Positions 63,852 through 64,000 of a stretch of 64,000 nt of DNA are shown here, in pieces. The notes under the pieces are model-generated. The model ran no database searches. It saw only the letters and a program-made list of their open reading frames with translations, and was not told the DNA's origin. A program made the translations under genes and the position numbers. How positions within the stretch are numbered: position 1 is the stretch's first letter; each line of letters opens with the position of its first letter. Origin of the DNA: Microvirga subterranea (GTDB lineage Bacteria > Pseudomonadota > Alphaproteobacteria > Rhizobiales > Beijerinckiaceae); assembly GCF_003350535.1 (NCBI RefSeq), contig NZ_QQBB01000001.1, forward strand, positions 668,727-732,726, written 5' to 3'.

Positions 63852-64000
63852 CAATTATCCCCTCCAGGAGGTCCGCCCCAAAAGGTCAGGACCCCAACGC
63901 CACTGCCCGTTTTGAACACCGGAGACACAACTGTCCCACAGGAAGCCAAAACGTGGCGCCCCCAATCGTACTAAAGATTTATGATTTTTACAGAAGATGA
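63852..64000. other. dnaA upstream region, possible origin border
   Basis: These 149 bases hold the dnaA leader and promoter. The right end (63971-64000) is AT-rich, in contrast to the rest of the window. No perfect TTATNCACA box is seen; TTATCCCCT at 63855 is a weak match. The origin itself may lie just to the right of this window, or elsewhere. Confidence 0.4.

Noticed and set aside
59961-63974. A 1,337-codon open frame on the plus strand
   Set aside because: It runs through recF, dnaN and dnaA in antisense and has no recognisable protein content.

Overview
The window is GC-rich, densely coding chromosomal DNA of an alphaproteobacterium. It is most likely a member of the Hyphomicrobiales (Rhizobiales), perhaps close to Methylobacteriaceae such as Microvirga or Methylobacterium. 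This is inferred from the 1,600-residue NAD-glutamate dehydrogenase, the DUF2794 protein, the two-domain cold-shock protein, the dnaA-dnaN-recF-gyrB block and several palindromic dispersed repeats typical of that order. I saw no tRNA, rRNA, CRISPR array, prophage or insertion sequence.

Layout. 1-2.2 kb: the edge of a drug-efflux gene, two GNAT acetyltransferases and a DUF2794 gene. 2.3-2.5 kb: a gene-free stretch that folds as a possible small RNA ending in a terminator. 2.7-13.8 kb: NAD-glutamate dehydrogenase, an Atg22-like MFS protein, an RTX lipase, a YbjQ protein, a YcaQ-type DNA glycosylase and a cadherin/beta-propeller protein. 14-19.6 kb: an AI-2E-type permease with a GAF tail, a cupin gene bracketed by paired palindromic repeats, and a DHA2 efflux pump. 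19.6-23.4 kb: a TetR-HlyD-ABC-permease export operon with a perfect operator. 23.5-35.4 kb: mixed metabolic genes, including an AAC(3)-I-like acetyltransferase, a HerA/DUF87 ATPase, a peptidase/D-cysteine desulfhydrase pair, a ring-cleaving VOC protein, a serine hydrolase and a MipA porin.

35.7-43.4 kb is the most coherent catabolic block: a VanAB-type Rieske demethylase, a GntR regulator, an alpha/beta hydrolase, LigA and LigB of an extradiol dioxygenase, a YciI protein, a periplasmic binding protein and a core MetE-like methyltransferase, all on one strand. Two GntR-type palindromes lie before vanA. The set suggests uptake, O-demethylation and meta-cleavage of a methoxylated aromatic acid, with one-carbon handling. 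43.5-55.7 kb is regulatory and stress-related: dodecin, an HxlR regulator with a leaderless promoter, a cold-shock protein, a Crp/Fnr regulator, a LOV-domain hybrid histidine kinase, a MocR regulator with clear operators, a LysR regulator and a DMT transporter.

55.8-64 kb is the replication block on the minus strand: dnaA, dnaN, recF, a CPBP protease, a LysE exporter and gyrB. The right edge, upstream of dnaA, may reach the border of the origin. No single locus is clearly an undescribed system. The strongest candidates for follow-up are the vanAB-ligAB-MetE block, the AI-2E/GAF fusion, the LOV kinase, the paired repeats around the cupin gene and the possible small RNA at 2.4 kb.
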